A stretch of 64,000 bases of DNA from Gammaproteobacteria bacterium (GTDB lineage Bacteria > Gemmatimonadota > Gemmatimonadetes > Longimicrobiales > Gaopeijiaceae), in NCBI GenBank assembly GCA_028819075.1, contig JAPPMM010000043.1:62001-126000 (forward strand). Reading direction: 5' to 3'. The position numbers were made by a program, and so were the translations under genes. Within the stretch, counting starts at the first letter, position 1, and each line of letters begins with the position of its first letter. Below, one piece after another: positions 17,029 to 26,385 of this stretch. The notes under the pieces were generated by a model. The model saw nothing but the letters and a program-made list of their open reading frames with translations. It did not search any database and was not told where the DNA came from.

Positions 17029-17501
17029 CGGTCCTCCCCTTCGGCCATCGCTTCCGCCGCGCGCTTCACCGCCGACTGGATCCGGTAGTAGGTCATGCAG
17101 CGGCAGAGCACGCGATTCATGCCCTCCCGGATCTCGTCATCGCTCGGGTTGGGACTGTAGCTCAGCAGCGCCGCGGCGGTTAGGATCTGCCCGTTCTGGC
17201 AGTACCCGCACTGCGGCACCTGCTCGTCGATCCACGCCTGCTGCACGGGATGCAACTCCCCGTTCTCGGGCAGTCCCTCCAGCGTCGTGATCTCGCCCGT
17301 CGAGCGCGACACCGGCCGGTTGCAGGACCGGATCGCGCGCCCATCCATCAGCACCGTGCACGTCCCGCACTGGGCCAGCCCACAGCCGAAGCGCGGTCCC
17401 CGCAATCCGAGATCGTTGCGAAGGACATACAACAGCGGCGTGGACGGATCGACATCGAGCGTATGCGTCTCCCCGTTTACCCTGAGCGTGATTTCGCTCA
17501 T
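17025..17501 (-). CDS. (2Fe-2S)-binding subunit of xanthine dehydrogenase-family oxidoreductase (IorA-like)
   Basis: A 158-residue electron-transfer subunit with two 2Fe-2S clusters. The ferredoxin-type cluster uses C40, C45, C48 (CGLAQCGTC) and C60; the helical C-terminal cluster uses C98, C101 (CGYC), C133 and C135 (CRC). ATG at 17501 is chosen because MSEITLRVNGETHTLDV is the standard family N-terminus; the upstream open frame has no similarity. It passes electrons from the molybdenum site of the next gene product to a cytochrome or other acceptor. No own signal is present; it is expected to travel with its Tat-signalled partner. Confidence 0.93.
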   Translation of the reverse strand: MSEITLRVNGETHTLDVDPSTPLLYVLRNDLGLRGPRFGCGLAQCGTCTVLMDGRAIRSCNRPVSRSTGEITTLEGLPENGELHPVQQAWIDEQVPQCGYCQNGQILTAAALLSYSPNPSDDEIREGMNRVLCRCMTYYRIQSAVKRAAEAMAEGEDR

Positions 17502-17741
17502 CGATGCATCCCCCTTCGAACGGAGGGCCTCGCGGGCCCGCAGGTCTCTCTCCACGGGCAAGTGTGCGATCCGAGCTCGCTGGCGGCAAGCGGATGCTCT
17601 GCGTACCTGATGACCGTGACCTGCCATGTTCGCGCTAGTGCCCCATATTGCGTCTGAAATGAGCACTGCTCCTGGAACGATCCCCGCTGCTTCGAGGACC
17701 CTCGATGAGGTGATATCGGGGACCGCTGATTTGGAGGAATC

Positions 17742-20700
17742 ATGTTAGACCAAGTTTCCTCGTCGTTTATCTCACGCGTGAAGCGTCGAGGCCAAGTCTC
17801 GCGACGAGCATTGGGGCGAACGACCCTCCCACTGCTCGCCGCGATCTCCCTTGCCGCGGCGCCAGCTTCCCTCACTGCCCAGGACCCCATCTCCCTCCTC
17901 CCTCCCATGGAGTGGCGCTCGATCGGCCCGGACCGGGGCGGCCGCTCCATCGCGGTGGCGGGCCACGCCGACCGCCCCTTCGAGTACTACTTCGGCGCGA
18001 CCGGCGGAGGGCTCTTCAAGACCACAGACGGAGGGTCCACCTGGACCCCCGTGACCGACGGCCAGGTCGGCAGCGCCTCGGTGGGCGCGGTCGCGATGGC
18101 GCCCTCCGACCCCGACATCGTCTACATCGGCATGGGCGAGGTGCAGTTGCGCGCCAACGTCCTTCAGGGAGACGGCGTCTACCGCTCCGACGACGCCGGA
18201 AAGAGCTGGCGGCACCTCGGCCTCGCCGACACCCACGCGATCGGGCGCATCCGCATTCATCCCACCGATCCCGACCGCGCCTACGTGGCGGCGCTCGGAC
18301 ATCCCTTCGGGCCCAACTCCGAGCGCGGCGTCTTCCGCACCACGGACGGGGGCAGGACCTGGGAGAAGATCCTCTTCCGCGACGAGCGCACCGGGGCCGT
18401 CGACCTGGTCATGGATCCGAGCGATCCGGACGTCTTGTACGCCACGCTCTGGCAGGTGTACCGCAAGCCGTGGCGCCTGTGGAGCGGCGGCGAGGGGTCA
18501 GGGATCTTCAAGACCACCGACGGCGGCGACACCTGGAGCGAGATCACGCGCAATCCGGGCCTCCCGGACGGCGTGCTCGGCAAGGTCACGATCACCGTGT
18601 CCGGCGCGGATCCGGACCGGGTATGGGCAAACCTGGAAGCCGAGCGGGGCGGGCTCTACCGGTCCGACGACGGCGGCCGGACCTGGGAGTTCATCAACGG
18701 CCACCGCGACATCTGGCAGCGCGCCTTCTACTTCCAGCGCCTGGAGGCGGACCCGGTCGACCGCAACACGCTCTACATCCTCAACTTCAGGCTCATGCGC
18801 TCGACCGACGGCGGAAAGACGCTCGAGAGCGTTCCCGAGACCCACGCGGACCATCATGACCTGTGGATAGATCCCACCAACCCGTTGCGCATGATCAACG
18901 GCAACGACGGGGGCGGCGTGGTGACGGTGAACGGGGGCCGCACCTGGACCTCGATGCGGTATCCGACGGCGCAGATCTATCGCCTGACGACGACCTCGGA
19001 CTTTCCCTACCACGTGTGCGGCGCGCAGCAGGACAACTCGACGGCGTGCGTGTCCTCCGAGCCGGGACATCTGCGCAATCCCCGCGCCCCGAGCACGGAG
19101 TGGATGTACGCAGTGGGCGGAGGCGAGATGGGCTACATCGCGCAGCATCCCGGCGATCCGGACATCTTCTACGCGGGCGCGACCAATACGCTGACCCGCT
19201 ACGACCGGGGGACCGGCCTGGTCACCGACATCCAGCCCTGGCCCCGGATCGTCATGGGCGAGCCCGCTCGCGACATGCCCGAGCGATGGAACTGGACCTA
19301 TCCCATCGCCGTGGCGCCGCAGCCGCCGCATGCGCTCTACGTCGGGTCGCAGCACCTGTGGCGATCCCTCGACGACGGCAAGTCATGGGCGAAGATCAGC
19401 CCGGATCTGACGCGCGCCGAACCGGAGACGCTCGACGATTCCGGCGGCCCCATCGTGAAGGACCAGGACGGGCCCGAGATCTACGGCACGCTGTACGCGA
19501 TCACGCCTTCGCCGCATGAAGCGGGCACGATCTGGACGGGATCCGACGATGGGCTCGTGCACGTCTCGCGCGACGATGGTGGGACCTGGCGCGACGTGAC
19601 CCCTCCCGACATGCCGCCGCACACGCGCGTCATGACCGTGGAGGTGGCTCTGCACGCTCCCGCAACCGCGCTGGTGGCCGGGATCCGGTACGAGATGGAC
19701 GACCGTTCGCCGTACGCGTGGCGCACCGACGACTACGGCGCGAGCTGGACCCGCATCAGCGATGGCATTCCGGATGGCGCCTTCGTGCGCGTGGTACGGG
19801 AGGATCCGAAGCGCGCGGGACTCCTGTACGCCGGCACCGAGCACGGCGTGTTCGTGTCCTTCGATGGCGGCTCGAGCTGGAGCGACCTGTCGTTCGGGCT
19901 TCCGGACACGCCGGTCACGGGGCTTTCGGTCGAGGAGCGCGATCTGGTGATCAGCACCCATGGCCGCTCCTTCTGGGTGCTCGACGACATCGAGACGCTC
20001 CGGCAGTTGAGCGCGGATGTCGCTGCCGCGGACGTGCACCTCTTCCAGCCGGCCAACGCGATCCGGCGATCGGTCCCCGCGGTAATCGACTTCCGGGCAG
20101 GCCAGCCGGGGGCGGAGGGGCGGAGGGCGCGGCTCGACATCCTCACCGACGATGGGGAGCACGTGCGCACCCTGGTCGACGCAATCGTGGATTCGGGCAC
20201 GCAGCGGGCCCGCTGGAACCTCCGCTATCCGGGCGCGGTGACGTTCGACGGCATCGTCCTCGAGGGCGGCAACCCGGCCGTGGGCCCATGGGCCCCGCCG
20301 GGCCGCTACCGGGCCCGGCTCACCGTCGCCGGCATGACACGCGAAGCCACCTTTGACGTGCAGCCGGATCCAAGGCTCGGAGACGTCCCCGCCACCGCCT
20401 TCACCGACCAGTTCCGCCTGGCCATGGCGATCCGAGACGCCGAAAGCCGGGCGAACACGAGCGTGCTGCTGGCGCGCGACCTCCGCGCCCAGGCCGACGC
20501 GATCGTCGCCCGGAGCGACGCCGACCTGAGGGACCTGGTGTCCCGCTTCACGGCAGGGATCGAGGCGGTCGCGGGAGAGCTCTACCAGCTCCGGAACCAG
20601 AGCCCGAAGGACAAGATCGCCTTCCCCATCAGGCTGAATGATCGCCTGACCGGCCTGCGCAGCCACCTGGAACGGGGCGACGGCACGCCCATCGACGCAT

Positions 20701-20852
20701 ACCAAGCCGTCTTCGAGGAGCTGTCGGCGGAGCTGGAGGCGCACCTGCAAGACCTCGAGCGGATGCTCAGCGACCGTCTACCGCGCCTGAACCGGCGGCT
20801 GGAGGAAGCGGGACTACCGCAGATCGTCGTAAGGGAGGCACCGACCCGATGA
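17742..20852 (+). CDS. Exported Asp-box (BNR/sortilin-like) beta-propeller protein, second paralogue
   Basis: A 1,036-residue secreted protein, paralogous to the one at 8162-11371 and in opposite orientation. The start ATG follows GGAGG by 5 bases and leads a signal peptide (VKRRGQVSRRALGRTTLPLL, then an Ala-rich core ending LTAQ). At least ten Asp-boxes occur, such as TTDGGSTWTPV, SDDAGKSWRHL, TTDGGRTWEKI, TTDGGDTWSEI, SLDDGKSWAKI and SFDGGSSWSDL. As in the paralogue, SIGPDRGGRSIAVAG opens the propeller and a beta domain plus a helical tail (LYQLRNQSPKDKIAFPIRLN) closes it. The ATGA overlap with the following lipoprotein shows co-transcription. Function in the envelope is unknown; peptide or glycan binding is a guess. 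Confidence 0.88.
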   Translation: MLDQVSSSFISRVKRRGQVSRRALGRTTLPLLAAISLAAAPASLTAQDPISLLPPMEWRSIGPDRGGRSIAVAGHADRPFEYYFGATGGGLFKTTDGGSTWTPVTDGQVGSASVGAVAMAPSDPDIVYIGMGEVQLRANVLQGDGVYRSDDAGKSWRHLGLADTHAIGRIRIHPTDPDRAYVAALGHPFGPNSERGVFRTTDGGRTWEKILFRDERTGAVDLVMDPSDPDVLYATLWQVYRKPWRLWSGGEGSGIFKTTDGGDTWSEITRNPGLPDGVLGKVTITVSGADPDRVWANLEAERGGLYRSDDGGRTWEFINGHRDIWQRAFYFQRLEADPVDRNTLYILNFRLMRSTDGGKTLESVPETHADHHDLWIDPTNPLRMINGNDGGGVVTVNGGRTWTSMRYPTAQIYRLTTTSDFPYHVCGAQQDNSTACVSSEPGHLRNPRAPSTEWMYAVGGGEMGYIAQHPGDPDIFYAGATNTLTRYDRGTGLVTDIQPWPRIVMGEPARDMPERWNWTYPIAVAPQPPHALYVGSQHLWRSLDDGKSWAKISPDLTRAEPETLDDSGGPIVKDQDGPEIYGTLYAITPSPHEAGTIWTGSDDGLVHVSRDDGGTWRDVTPPDMPPHTRVMTVEVALHAPATALVAGIRYEMDDRSPYAWRTDDYGASWTRISDGIPDGAFVRVVREDPKRAGLLYAGTEHGVFVSFDGGSSWSDLSFGLPDTPVTGLSVEERDLVISTHGRSFWVLDDIETLRQLSADVAAADVHLFQPANAIRRSVPAVIDFRAGQPGAEGRRARLDILTDDGEHVRTLVDAIVDSGTQRARWNLRYPGAVTFDGIVLEGGNPAVGPWAPPGRYRARLTVAGMTREATFDVQPDPRLGDVPATAFTDQFRLAMAIRDAESRANTSVLLARDLRAQADAIVARSDADLRDLVSRFTAGIEAVAGELYQLRNQSPKDKIAFPIRLNDRLTGLRSHLERGDGTPIDAYQAVFEELSAELEAHLQDLERMLSDRLPRLNRRLEEAGLPQIVVREAPTR

Positions 20853-21937
20853 GAATGAGGCGCGTCATTGCCCCGCTGGCTTCAATCATGGTCTTCTGCA
20901 CGGCGTGCGAATCCGCTCCGGAGGCGGCGCCTGTGATGCTCATGGACCCGGTGGCCACCTCGGAAGCTCCTCTCACCGGCATCAACTCAATCGCCCTGGC
21001 CGACGAGACCACGGCGTGCGTGATCGAGTCCTACGAAGAGCGCATCCACTGCCTGGGCCGGGATGGGGAGGAAGTGGGCGCCTTCGGACGACCCGGCGAG
21101 GGTCCAGGCGAATTCCGTAGTCTGATGGAGGTCGTCGGCGGGCCGAACGGCACCATAGGTGCCATCGACTGGGGGTTGGCGCGAATGACCGTCTTTGAAA
21201 CGACAGGCACGCGGGTCTCCGAAGTGAATCTGCCCTTCTTCGGGCCCTACCGGGCAACAGCGTCCTTCGATTCCGTCTTGTTCGGTTATGGAATGGCGAG
21301 TCGCTCCGGCGACCTCGCGACGGGGCTCCAGACGCTACACACGGGATTGGACCTTGCGTCCGGCGACATTCTTTGGGAGAGAGGCTATCCCGTCGATCTC
21401 TTGGAAACCGGATGCAACTGGGGGCCGTCGAGCGAGCTCAGCCTGGGTGTGCCCACGCCAACGGGTGGAATCGTCTTCCCCGCGTGCGGCGGATTGATGA
21501 TCCTTCTGGAGGACCGCGACGGCGATGCCGCCTCGCTGGTGGAGGCTCCCCTGTACGTCGAGGAGTTTCGAACCGAGGCGGAGGTGGACGCATTCGCGGC
21601 GCAGCAGCGGACGAGCATGTTCGGTTCCGAGGCCGCCGTTGAGAGATACCGGACGACGCCCCTCCGCTATAACGTCGGACGCCCGATCTTCGACGACCGC
21701 GACCGACTCTGGGTCCTCACGCGTCGATTTCACGAGGGGTTCTCGCATCTGGACATCTACGCGGGTACCCGGCTCATCGGCGTGGTGCAAGTGCGGGATC
21801 GAGCGGTCGGTTTCGATCTGCGGGGTTCGACGCTTGTCATCCTGACAGACAGGCCCGTCGACCCCGAAGATCCCGACGGCTACCCTGACCGGGCCATCGA
21901 CTGGTACGACATCGGCAAACTGGAGATCGGCCGGTAG
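20849..21937 (+). CDS. Six-bladed beta-propeller lipoprotein
   Basis: A 362-residue lipoprotein: basic N-terminus MRMRR, hydrophobic core and lipobox FCTAC. The sequence CLGRDGEEVGAFGRPGEGPGEF is the typical first blade of the six-bladed (NHL/BACON-like) propellers common in Bacteroidota and Gemmatimonadota; later blades are more diverged (RPIFDDRDRLWVLTRR, HLDIYAG, DRAIDWYDIGKLEIG). Its ATG overlaps the stop of the Asp-box protein by 4 bases, so both are made together and may act together on the cell surface. No catalytic motif is seen. A paralogous propeller lies at 39011-40258. Confidence 0.82.
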   Translation: MRMRRVIAPLASIMVFCTACESAPEAAPVMLMDPVATSEAPLTGINSIALADETTACVIESYEERIHCLGRDGEEVGAFGRPGEGPGEFRSLMEVVGGPNGTIGAIDWGLARMTVFETTGTRVSEVNLPFFGPYRATASFDSVLFGYGMASRSGDLATGLQTLHTGLDLASGDILWERGYPVDLLETGCNWGPSSELSLGVPTPTGGIVFPACGGLMILLEDRDGDAASLVEAPLYVEEFRTEAEVDAFAAQQRTSMFGSEAAVERYRTTPLRYNVGRPIFDDRDRLWVLTRRFHEGFSHLDIYAGTRLIGVVQVRDRAVGFDLRGSTLVILTDRPVDPEDPDGYPDRAIDWYDIGKLEIGR

Positions 21938-22067
21938 GGGAGCCAACCCACCGCCCACGCTGCAATCCGGCCCGGCCCCACCCCGTCACGGGATCCTCTC
22001 CGGCGTACCGCCGTACTCTCTAGAGAGACTGCCTCCTCTCCCCGCCAGCTGCCGGAAGCACCCCGCA

Positions 22068-22901
22068 TTGAACACCGAATCCCTCACGGTCGCCCTCATC
22101 ACCGACGTCTTTCCGACCCGGGCAGACGAAGAGCGGCTGCTCGATCATCTGCGGGAGGCGAAAGCGCGCGGCGCGAAGCTGGCGGTGCTGCCGGAGCTGC
22201 CGCTGAATCGCTGGGCGCCCCTGAGCCAGATTCCGTCTGAAGCCGACGCCGAGCCTCCGTACGGGCCCCGGGAGAGCGCGATGGCCGTGGCCGCGCGGGC
22301 GACCGGGCTGGCGGTGCTGGGCGGTGCGATCGTGCACAACCCGGCCACCGACCGCCGACACAACACTGCGGTGCTCTTCGGCGCCGACGGCGAAGAGCTG
22401 CTGCGTTACCGCAAGATCCACTTGCCCGACGAAGAGGGGTACTGGGAGGCGCATCACTACGATCCCGGCGGGGAGTTGCAGGCGCCGGCCGACGTGGGCG
22501 GATTCGGCATCGGGGTGCAGGTGTGCTCGGACGCCAACCGTCCTCAGGGGTGCAACGCGCTCGCCGCCATGGGCGCGGACGCCATCCTCCTGCCACGAGC
22601 CACGCCGGCGGAAACCTACCCGCGCTGGCGGCTGGTGCTGCGTGCCAACGCGGTCACCAGCTGCGCCTACGTGATTTCGGTGAACCGGCCCGGCACCCGG
22701 TCGCAGGGAGTCATCGGAGGGCCGTCGATGGTCGCGGGCCCGTCAGGCGAAGTGCTGCTCGAGACGCGTGATCCGGTAGCGACGATCACGCTGGAGAAGT
22801 CGGTCCTCGCGCGAGCCCGCAAGGAGTATCCCGGCTACCTGGATGTGCGCGCGGACGTCTACGCGCGCGCTTGGCAAGTTGCCCGGAAAGGCAGGGACTG
22901 A
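22068..22901 (+). CDS. Carbon-nitrogen hydrolase (nitrilase superfamily)
   Basis: A 277-residue cytoplasmic hydrolase. The nitrilase catalytic triad is complete: E43 in LPELPLN, K116 in YRKIHLPDEEGYWEA and C153 in GVQVCSDANRP. The family hydrolyses nitriles, amides or carbamoyl groups via a cysteine thioester; members with this YRKIHLPDE-E pattern include N-carbamoylputrescine and omega-amidase-like enzymes, but the substrate cannot be fixed. The start is TTG at 22068 with GGAAG upstream. It stands alone and converges on the ALDH gene with a 9-base gap. Confidence 0.9.
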   Translation: MNTESLTVALITDVFPTRADEERLLDHLREAKARGAKLAVLPELPLNRWAPLSQIPSEADAEPPYGPRESAMAVAARATGLAVLGGAIVHNPATDRRHNTAVLFGADGEELLRYRKIHLPDEEGYWEAHHYDPGGELQAPADVGGFGIGVQVCSDANRPQGCNALAAMGADAILLPRATPAETYPRWRLVLRANAVTSCAYVISVNRPGTRSQGVIGGPSMVAGPSGEVLLETRDPVATITLEKSVLARARKEYPGYLDVRADVYARAWQVARKGRD

Positions 22902-22910
22902 GGTCCCGTC

Positions 22911-24518
22911 CTACCCGAACCGCACCCCCTGCGCGAGCGGCAGCTCGGGGCTCCAGTTGACCGTGTTGGTCTGGCGCCGCATGTAGGCCTTCCACGAATC
23001 GGAGCCTGACTCGCGGCCGCCTCCGGTCTCCTTCTCGCCCCCGAACGCGCCCCCGATCTCCGCGCCGCTGGTGCCGATGTTGACGTTGGCGATGCCGCAG
23101 TCGCTGCCGCGGTGGGAGAGGAAGAGCTCCGCCTCGCGCATGTGTTCGGTGAAGATCGCGGACGAGAGGCCCTGAGGCACGTCGTTGTGCTGGGCGATGG
23201 CCTCAGCCACCTCCTCCACTGCCTGCGCCGGAGACGCATCCGCGCTCCCGTACCCCAGGATGTAGAGGATGGGCGCGAAGGTCTCCTCCTGCACGATGTC
23301 GAACTCGTTGCGCGCGCGGGCGATGCAGGGCGTGACGTAGTGGCCGCCGGGGCAGTCCGGGCCGTCCAGGCGCTCGCCTCCGCAGAGGATCTCGCCCCCC
23401 TCCTCAGTGACCCGGCGCGCCGCGCTCTCCAGGTCGACGACCGCTTGGTGATTCACCACGGGACCCATCAGCGTCGACGCGGCGCGCGGGTCGCCGATGC
23501 GCACGTCGCCGTAGGCAGACACCAGCCGCCGCTCCAGCTCCTCGCGGATGGACTCGTGCGCGATGATGCGGCGCGTGCTGGTGCAGCGCTGCCCGGCCGT
23601 GCCCACCGATCCGAACAGGATCGCGGGCAGCACCAGATCCATGTTGGCGTGCGGGGTGACGATGATGGCGTTGTTGCCGCCCAGCTCGAGGATGGTGCGG
23701 CCCAGCCGCTTGCCCACCACCTGAGCCACCCGGTAGCCCATCCGGCAGCTGCCGGTGGCGGATACCAGCGGGATGCGCCGGTCGTGCAGGAGCCGGTCGC
23801 CCACCGTGGATCCCCGCCCCACCACCAGCGAGAAGATCGCCGGATCGTAGCCGTTCTCGCGCGCAACCTCCCCCGCGATACGGGTGCATGCGATCGCCGT
23901 GAGCGGGGTCTGGCTGGAAGGCTTCCACAGGGTGGCGTCCCCGCACACCGCCGCGATGGCGGCGTTCCAGCTCCACACCGCGACCGGGAAGTTGAACGCC
24001 GAGATCACCCCGACCACGCCCAGCGGGTGCCACTGCTCGAACATGCGGTGGTCCGGGCGCTCGGAGTGCATGGAGAGCCCGTAGAGCTGGCGCGAGAGAC
24101 CGGTCGCGAAGTCGCAGATGTCGATCATCTCCTGCACTTCGCCCTCGCCCTCGGTGAGGATCTTCCCCATCTCGAGCGTGACCAGCGCGCCCAGCTCCGA
24201 CTTGTGCCGGCGCAGCCGGTCGCCGATCTGGCGCACCACCTCGCCGCGCTTGGGAGCGGGCACCGTCCGCCACTGCAGGAACGCCTCGTGCGCCCGCTCG
24301 ACGATGCGGTCGTACTCACCCTCGGTGACTTGGCGCACGGTCGCAATACGCGTGCCGTCGACGGGGGTATGGACCTCGAGTTCGGGCCCGGAGCCCATCC
24401 ACTCGCCCGCGAAACCGCCCGGATTCACATCTTCGAGTCCCAGCGCCGCCAGCAAACGTGCGCTGCGGGAGGAGGTGGCAGCCGAAGGCGCCGGAGTGGT
24501 CATGGTCGAAGGGTTCAT
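22911..24518 (-). CDS. Aldehyde dehydrogenase, ALDH7 (antiquitin) type
   Basis: A 535-residue NAD(P)-dependent dehydrogenase. Active-site residues are present: N176 in FNFP, E278 in LELGG and C312 in GQRCTSTRR. The C-terminal signature GAFGGEKETGGGRESGSDSW with YMRRQTNTVN is the antiquitin/ALDH7 pattern, whose members oxidise alpha-aminoadipic semialdehyde (piperideine-6-carboxylate) in lysine catabolism. It starts one base after the stop of the creatininase-fold gene, so it belongs to the same minus-strand operon. An alternative ATG at 24503 would shorten the N-terminus by five residues. Confidence 0.93.
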   Translation of the reverse strand: MNPSTMTTPAPSAATSSRSARLLAALGLEDVNPGGFAGEWMGSGPELEVHTPVDGTRIATVRQVTEGEYDRIVERAHEAFLQWRTVPAPKRGEVVRQIGDRLRRHKSELGALVTLEMGKILTEGEGEVQEMIDICDFATGLSRQLYGLSMHSERPDHRMFEQWHPLGVVGVISAFNFPVAVWSWNAAIAAVCGDATLWKPSSQTPLTAIACTRIAGEVARENGYDPAIFSLVVGRGSTVGDRLLHDRRIPLVSATGSCRMGYRVAQVVGKRLGRTILELGGNNAIIVTPHANMDLVLPAILFGSVGTAGQRCTSTRRIIAHESIREELERRLVSAYGDVRIGDPRAASTLMGPVVNHQAVVDLESAARRVTEEGGEILCGGERLDGPDCPGGHYVTPCIARARNEFDIVQEETFAPILYILGYGSADASPAQAVEEVAEAIAQHNDVPQGLSSAIFTEHMREAELFLSHRGSDCGIANVNIGTSGAEIGGAFGGEKETGGGRESGSDSWKAYMRRQTNTVNWSPELPLAQGVRFG

Positions 24519-24519
24519 T

Positions 24520-25335
24520 CTACCGTCCCTGCGTCAGCTCGCGGATCTGCCGCACCGCCGCCTCCACCTTGAGCTGGACGCCCATCCTGCCGTATTCGAC
24601 GGAAGCCTTGGTGGGGTCGCCGGAGACGCCGCTGCCCTCGAACCCGCCTCCGGGGGCGAGTTCGCCCTGGCGGATGTGCTCGGGCGCGATGTAGAGAAGC
24701 TGGGACGTGTCGCTGATGCCGGCGTGCCCGCCGATGGTCGCCGCGTCGTAGCCGTGCTCCTCCATGAGCCAGTCGCGGAACCCGTTGCCGGAGTAGTAGT
24801 CGCCCACGAAGTGGACCCGGCCCTGCCTCCCCGCGGCCGCCCATTCCTCGTTCAGCATCTCCGACACGGTGCGCATGCCGTTCTGGTTTCCGCCGCTGTC
24901 GCCGATGAAGACGATGTCGGTGAAGCCGTGCACCTCGAGGCTGCGGGCCGCGTATTCGAGCAGCTTCATAAAGTGCTCGTTGGGAAGCGTGATCGCCCCC
25001 GCGTAGCGCATGTGTCCGGTGGGTCCGTCGGGCCCGTCGATGGCGCCTTCGGGAACATAGGCGATGACCGGCGCCACCAGCGCGTTGCCCAGTTCGCGCG
25101 CGATCATGTCGGACGCGTGGTTGATGATGAACTTGTGTTTGCCGAGCACCATGTGGGGTCCGTTCTGCTCGGTCCCCGCGGTGGGCACGATGATGGTGGT
25201 GACCCCCTCGCCGATGGCGGCCCGGACTTCGGTCCAGGTGAGTTCGTCGAGGAAGACGGTGTTGGGCCGCTGTGCGGCGGCGGCGCTCGCGGTCACGAAC
25301 ACGGCGAGGGCAGCGGAAGTCAGCGTGCGGATCAT
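24520..25335 (-). CDS. Exported creatininase-fold protein with altered metal ligands
   Basis: A 271-residue protein with a Sec signal (MIRTLTSAALAVFVTASAAA, cleavage before QRPN) and a creatininase-family body: WTEVRAAIGEGVTTIIVPTAG, TEQNGPHMVLG (55-65) and later IGDSGGN (144-150) and GGHAGISDTS. Classical creatininases read EQHGPHLPLxxD and NGHGGN; here the His after EQ is Asn58, the Asp is His67 and the His of HGGN is Ser. Glu56 is kept. So the two-metal site must differ and creatinine hydrolysis is unlikely. Exported members of this type are common in environmental bacteria and uncharacterised. It lies between a quinone oxidoreductase and ALDH7. Confidence 0.82.
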   Translation of the reverse strand: MIRTLTSAALAVFVTASAAAAQRPNTVFLDELTWTEVRAAIGEGVTTIIVPTAGTEQNGPHMVLGKHKFIINHASDMIARELGNALVAPVIAYVPEGAIDGPDGPTGHMRYAGAITLPNEHFMKLLEYAARSLEVHGFTDIVFIGDSGGNQNGMRTVSEMLNEEWAAAGRQGRVHFVGDYYSGNGFRDWLMEEHGYDAATIGGHAGISDTSQLLYIAPEHIRQGELAPGGGFEGSGVSGDPTKASVEYGRMGVQLKVEAAVRQIRELTQGR

Positions 25336-25367
25336 GGGGTCCTCCGGAATGCGCGTAGGTGATGTCG

Positions 25368-26354
25368 TCACGGCACTAGAATGGTGCATCCCTGCGTCTG
25401 CCGCGACTCCAGCGCGCGATGAGCCTCGGCGGCTGCGGAAAGCGGGAAGCGCTGGCCTATGGTGAGCCCGATGCGGCCCGCCTGAATGTGCCCCAGCAGT
25501 TCGCCTGAAGCTTCTTCCAGGTCCTCGCGCCGCTCGATGTAGGGCTTGAGCGAGGGACGGGCCACGGTGATCCCCCTGGCGCTCAGGCGCAGCAGGTTCA
25601 GGGGAGAGACCGGGCCGGAGGCGTTGCCGAAGGTGATCATCATGCCGAAGAGGGCAAGGCACTCCATGGAGCCGTCGAAAGTGGCCTTGCCGACCCCGTC
25701 GAAGACTACCGGGACACCCTCGCCGCCGGTAATCTCGCGCACCCGCTCGACGAAGTCTTCCTCCTTGTAGAGGATGACGTGATCGCATCCGTGGTCGCGG
25801 GCGAGGCGGCCCTTTTCCGCACTGCCCGCGGTGCCGATGACGGTGGCGCCCAGCGCCTTGCACCACTGGCAGAGGATGGTGCCCACACCGCCCCCGACCG
25901 CATGGATCAGCACGGTCTCGCCCGCGCGCACCCGGTAGGTGCGGCGGCAGAGATACCACGACGTCATGCCCTTGAGCATGGCCGCGGCGGCGGCCTCGTA
26001 CCCCACGCCGTCAGGGATGGCAACCAGTTGGGCGGCGGGCATCACCCGCCGCTCGCAGTAGCCGCCCAGCACGCTCCCGTAGGCGACCCGGTCGCCGGGC
26101 TGGAAGGTCGGCCCGTCCGTCGCCGGCGGACCCGCCGTCTCCACCACCCCGGCCGCCTCCATCCCGAGCACGGCCGGCAGCGACGGCACCGGGTAGAGTC
26201 CGCTCCTGTGGTAGGTGTCGATGAAGTTCAGCCCGACCGCCTCGTGGCGGACGAGCACCTCGCCCGGGCCGGGTTCCGGCAGGGGCACTTGTTCCCACCG
26301 CATCATCTCCGGGCCCCCGAGCTCGTGGATGCGGATGGCCATGGTGGTGGTCAT
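25368..26354 (-). CDS. Zinc-independent alcohol dehydrogenase / NADPH:quinone oxidoreductase (MDR family)
   Basis: A 328-residue medium-chain reductase of the quinone oxidoreductase branch. It has IHELGGPEMMRWEQVPLPEP at the start, the substrate-side VGLNFIDTYHRSGLYP, and the NADPH-binding Rossmann motif HAVGGGVGTILCQWC (around 150). No structural or catalytic zinc ligands are seen. It should reduce quinones or alpha,beta-unsaturated carbonyls with NADPH in the cytoplasm. ATG 26354 (MTTTMAIRIHELGG) or 26342 is preferred; the upstream extension to 26435 overlaps the next gene and has no family similarity. It is in line with the upstream small membrane protein and downstream creatininase-fold gene. 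Confidence 0.9.
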   Translation of the reverse strand: MTTTMAIRIHELGGPEMMRWEQVPLPEPGPGEVLVRHEAVGLNFIDTYHRSGLYPVPSLPAVLGMEAAGVVETAGPPATDGPTFQPGDRVAYGSVLGGYCERRVMPAAQLVAIPDGVGYEAAAAAMLKGMTSWYLCRRTYRVRAGETVLIHAVGGGVGTILCQWCKALGATVIGTAGSAEKGRLARDHGCDHVILYKEEDFVERVREITGGEGVPVVFDGVGKATFDGSMECLALFGMMITFGNASGPVSPLNLLRLSARGITVARPSLKPYIERREDLEEASGELLGHIQAGRIGLTIGQRFPLSAAAEAHRALESRQTQGCTILVP

Positions 26355-26385
26355 ATCGGTCTTGTGGAAGGTTGGAATGGATGTC

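Noticed and set aside
15343-17088. 581-codon frame opposite the molybdopterin subunit
   Set aside because: Low-complexity His/Arg/Gly shadow; the minus-strand product has a complete set of motifs.
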